In this document: one piece after another, positions 4,743-7,194 of the stretch
How the letters are laid out: every line of letters starts with the position of its first letter
How positions within the stretch are numbered: the stretch's first letter is position 1
Source: a bacterium
GTDB taxonomy: Bacteria > Patescibacteriota > Minisyncoccia > UBA6257
Reading direction: 5' to 3'
NCBI GenBank assembly: GCA_030673525.1
Contig: DAOVIY010000026.1
Span: forward strand, 1 to 7,194
Length of the DNA: 7,194 nt
The notes under the pieces: generated by a model
What the model was told of the DNA's origin: nothing
Databases searched by the model: none
Seen by the model: only the letters and a program-made list of their open reading frames with translations
Translations under genes and position numbers: made by a program

Positions 4743-4780
4743 AAACGTATATAATAAAGAATAATAAATTATAATTTTAT

Positions 4781-4984
4781 ATGAAATGCCAAAAGGAAGA
4801 AAATTTAAAAATATGTCCTTGTACTTATTCAGGTTGTTCTCGAAAAGGAATTTGTTGTGAGTGCATAAAATATCATTTAACAAATGACGAATTGCCTGCT
4901 TGTTGTTTTTCTAAAGAAGCAGAAAAAACATATGATCGTTCAATAAAGAAATTTATTGAAGATTATAAAATAAATAACAATTAA
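4781..4984 (+). CDS. Cysteine-rich small protein, DUF6485 family
   Basis: The 67-residue product contains eight cysteines within its first 42 residues, arranged as CPCTYSGCSRKGICCECIKYH and then PACCF, followed by the EAEKTYDRSIKKFIEDY helix. This pattern matches the DUF6485 family known from anaerobic bacteria and Patescibacteria. The cysteines look suited to binding zinc or an iron-sulfur cluster, which is inference; no function is established. It starts at an ATG six bases after a TATAAT (4770-4775), with no Shine-Dalgarno, and ends 20 bases before the PEP synthase gene. The lack of a signal peptide indicates a cytoplasmic protein. Confidence 0.88.
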   Translation: MKCQKEENLKICPCTYSGCSRKGICCECIKYHLTNDELPACCFSKEAEKTYDRSIKKFIEDYKINNN

Positions 4985-5004
4985 GAATTTGAAATTATAT
5001 TAAT

Positions 5005-7194
5005 ATGGAGAGATATATTTTGTGGTTTAAGGAAATAAATATCAAAGATGTTCCTATTGTAGGCGGAAAAAATGCTTCTTTGGGGGAAATGTATAGAAAT
5101 TTATCAAAAAAGGGAGTAAATATTCCAAATGGTTTTGCTATTTCTGCCCAGGCATATTTCTGTTTTTTGAAAAAAGGAAAAATAAAAAAGACAATTCAGG
5201 AGATTTTATTTAAATTTAATCCAAAAAGTATTAAGAGTCTTCAAGAAACAGGGAAGAAAATAAGAAAATTAATTTTAGATACACCTTTACCCAAAGATTT
5301 GGAAAAAGATATTATTAAAAATTATCAAAAGCTTTGCAGGGTATATAAAAAAAATGATTTAGATGTAGCAGTTCGTTCTTCTGCTACAGCTGAGGATCTT
5401 CCTTCAGCTAGTTTTGCAGGCCAACATGAAACCTATCTTAATGTAAGAGGGAAAAAAGAATTACTAAAAGCGGTTAAAAACAGTTATGCGTCTTTATTTA
5501 CAGATAGGGCAATAATGTATCGTGAGGAAAAAGGATTTAAACACATGGATATTGGGCTTTCCACTGGAGTCCAAAAAATGGTGCGTTCTGATTTAGCATC
5601 TTCTGGAGTTATGTTTACTTTAGATACAGAGACAGGATTTTCTAATGTAGTTTTAATTAATTCTATTTTTGGAATAGGAGAGATGATAGTAAAGGGATTA
5701 ATTACTCCTGACGAATTTTATGTTTTTAAACCAACACTTAAACAAGGATATAAAGCGATTATTAGAAAGGATTTAGGAAGAAAGACAAAAAAATATATTT
5801 ACAACAAAAAGGCTGGACTTAAGGAGGTTATGGTTTCTCAAAAAAATCAATTAAGGTTTTCACTTTCTGATGACGAAATTCTTACTTTAGCAAAATGGGG
5901 AGTTATTATAGAGGAACATTATTCAAAGATTCAAAAAAAATGGATGCCTCAGGATATAGAATGGGCAAAAGATGGAAAGACTGGAGAATTGTTTATTGTT
6001 CAATCAAGACCAGAAACTGTTCATTCAATTGCAGGAAATATTTATGAAGAATACAAGATAAAAACCGCAAAAAAACCAATTTTAAATGGTATTGCTATTG
6101 GTAATAAAATTGGTACAGGAAAAGTGCATATTATAAAAAACGCTTCAAAACTTCCTGAATTTAAAAAAGGAGAGATTTTAGTTACTAAGATGACTGATCC
6201 TGATTGGACTTCAGTTTTTCCTATGGCTTCAGCTATTATTACTAATGAAGGAAGCAAAACGTGTCATGCTGCGATTATTTCCAGAGAATTAGGAGTTCCT
6301 TGTATTGTAGGGACAAGAAATGCCACGAAAATTCTTAAAAATGGACAGGAAGTAACTGTGGATTGCACTCAAGGTCTTGATGGTAAGATTTTTGATGGAA
6401 AAGTTCCTTTTAAAATTAAAGAATATAATTTTAAAAGATTTCCAAAGATTAAGACCAAGATTATGATTAATATTGGCGCTCCTGAAATAGCTTTCGCAAC
6501 ATCCTTTCTTCCAAATAATGGAGTAGGTTTAGCTAGAGAAGAATTTATCATTGCGGAGAAAATTAGAATTCATCCTTTAGCTCTTTATCATTACAAGAGC
6601 CTCAAATCAAAAGAGGTTATTAGAAAGATTAACGAAATGACTGTAGAGCATAAAGATAAGAAAGAATATTTTATAAAAGAATTGGCAGAAGGAATTGCTC
6701 AGATAGCAGCTGCTTTTTATCCAAAAGAAGTGATTGTAAGGTTTTCTGATTTTAAAACCAATGAATATCGCAATCTAATTGGAGGAGAACTTTTTGAGCA
6801 AGAAGATGAAGCTAATCCAATGCTTGGATTTAGAGGTGCATGCCGTTATATTGACCCACAATTCAAACCGGCCTTTTTAATGGAATGTGAGGCAATTAAA
6901 AGAGTTAAAAAGGTTTTTGGATTGAATAATATTTCAATAATGGTTCCATTTTGCCGTACTGTAAAAGAAGGTAAGCAAGTAAAGGCATTAATTAAAAAAT
7001 CAGGATTGTTAAATAATGATAAACCGCCAAAACTATATGTAATGTGCGAGATTCCATCAAATGTAGTATTAATAAATGAATTTTTAGATATTTTTGATGG
7101 AATGAGTATAGGAAGTAATGATTTAACTCAGTTAACATTAGGTATAGATAGAGATAATGCTATCATACAAAACATAGGCGATGAAAGGAATGAA
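5005..7194 (+). CDS. ppsA: Phosphoenolpyruvate synthase, C-terminus cut by the window edge
   Basis: PpsA converts pyruvate, ATP and water to PEP, AMP and phosphate, and in some anaerobes may run towards pyruvate and ATP. The 730 residues visible contain the N-terminal ATP-binding domain, with GGKNASLGEM near residue 20 and VRSSATAEDLPSASFAGQHE from 123. They also contain the central swivelling domain with the phosphorylated histidine, H421, in SKTCHAAIISRELG. The usual GGRTCHA reads GSKTCHA here. The C-terminal PEP/pyruvate-binding barrel shows GVGLAREEF, MLGFRGACRY, MVPFCRT, MCEIPSN and SIGSNDLTQLTLGIDRD. The catalytic cysteine motif (CGQ) and the last 60 or so residues lie beyond the edge, so this is a partial gene and not a truncation. 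ATG 5005 fits the typical short N-terminus (YILWFKEI). No Shine-Dalgarno is seen; the gene may share a transcript with the DUF6485 gene. Confidence 0.96.
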   Translation, partial: MERYILWFKEINIKDVPIVGGKNASLGEMYRNLSKKGVNIPNGFAISAQAYFCFLKKGKIKKTIQEILFKFNPKSIKSLQETGKKIRKLILDTPLPKDLEKDIIKNYQKLCRVYKKNDLDVAVRSSATAEDLPSASFAGQHETYLNVRGKKELLKAVKNSYASLFTDRAIMYREEKGFKHMDIGLSTGVQKMVRSDLASSGVMFTLDTETGFSNVVLINSIFGIGEMIVKGLITPDEFYVFKPTLKQGYKAIIRKDLGRKTKKYIYNKKAGLKEVMVSQKNQLRFSLSDDEILTLAKWGVIIEEHYSKIQKKWMPQDIEWAKDGKTGELFIVQSRPETVHSIAGNIYEEYKIKTAKKPILNGIAIGNKIGTGKVHIIKNASKLPEFKKGEILVTKMTDPDWTSVFPMASAIITNEGSKTCHAAIISRELGVPCIVGTRNATKILKNGQEVTVDCTQGLDGKIFDGKVPFKIKEYNFKRFPKIKTKIMINIGAPEIAFATSFLPNNGVGLAREEFIIAEKIRIHPLALYHYKSLKSKEVIRKINEMTVEHKDKKEYFIKELAEGIAQIAAAFYPKEVIVRFSDFKTNEYRNLIGGELFEQEDEANPMLGFRGACRYIDPQFKPAFLMECEAIKRVKKVFGLNNISIMVPFCRTVKEGKQVKALIKKSGLLNNDKPPKLYVMCEIPSNVVLINEFLDIFDGMSIGSNDLTQLTLGIDRDNAIIQNIGDERNE

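Noticed and set aside
6042..6551. Minus-strand open frames within ppsA
   Set aside because: They lie opposite conserved PpsA motifs, including the phosphohistidine site, and match no family.
1..7194. CRISPR array, tRNA or rRNA genes
   Set aside because: No regularly spaced repeats and no cloverleaf or rRNA-like sequence was seen on either strand.
5005..7194. Recoded TGA (code 4 or 25) as in some Patescibacteria
   Set aside because: Tryptophan is TGG throughout and TGA ends ychF and the acylphosphatase at the expected family lengths.

Overview
The window is AT-rich and gene-dense, with short intergenic gaps and few recognisable Shine-Dalgarno sequences. TGA serves as a normal stop (for example the genes ending at 1739 and 1996) and tryptophan is TGG, so the code is standard bacterial code 11. 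Compact genes, four-base ATGA overlaps, a slightly short YchF, a DUF6485 cysteine-rich protein and several small unassigned proteins fit a member of the Candidate Phyla Radiation (Patescibacteria, perhaps Parcubacteria-like). That placement is inference; no rRNA or other phylogenetic marker is present.

Layout: 61-264 encodes a small membrane-anchored acidic protein closed by a strong intrinsic terminator (277-313). Positions 325-436 hold a stand-alone unit: a DnaA-box-like 9-mer, a near-consensus promoter and a transcript of about 60 nt that is itself a terminator hairpin. A further small possible unit (445-645) ends in a second strong terminator. A tightly packed plus-strand operon follows: ychF, an acylphosphatase, a DUF4258-like protein, a fusion of a zincin metallopeptidase with a tRNA-binding domain, and an ATP-cone/PD-(D/E)XK/HhH nuclease-like protein (723-3909). 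A second copy of the hairpin-RNA unit lies on the minus strand just after it (4024-3911). Then come a cytoplasmic glycerophosphodiesterase, the DUF6485 protein, and phosphoenolpyruvate synthase, which runs off the right edge.

The most unusual signal is the duplicated hairpin-RNA unit. The two copies share 44 of 48 bases across the DnaA box and promoter with identical spacing. They share an apical hairpin with a CUUG tetraloop. Their basal stems differ by matched changes in both arms, which indicates selection on RNA structure. The copies face each other across the ychF operon. No gene follows copy 2 in its own direction, so it is unlikely to be a leader or attenuator. I read it as a candidate undescribed small RNA family, possibly under DnaA control.

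The operon combines a ribosome-associated ATPase (YchF), a protein with a tRNA-binding OB fold fused to a peptidase, and a nucleic-acid-cleaving candidate. A shared link to translation or RNA metabolism is possible but unproven. The downstream genes are metabolic: GDPD releases glycerol phosphate from phosphodiesters, and PpsA interconverts pyruvate and PEP.
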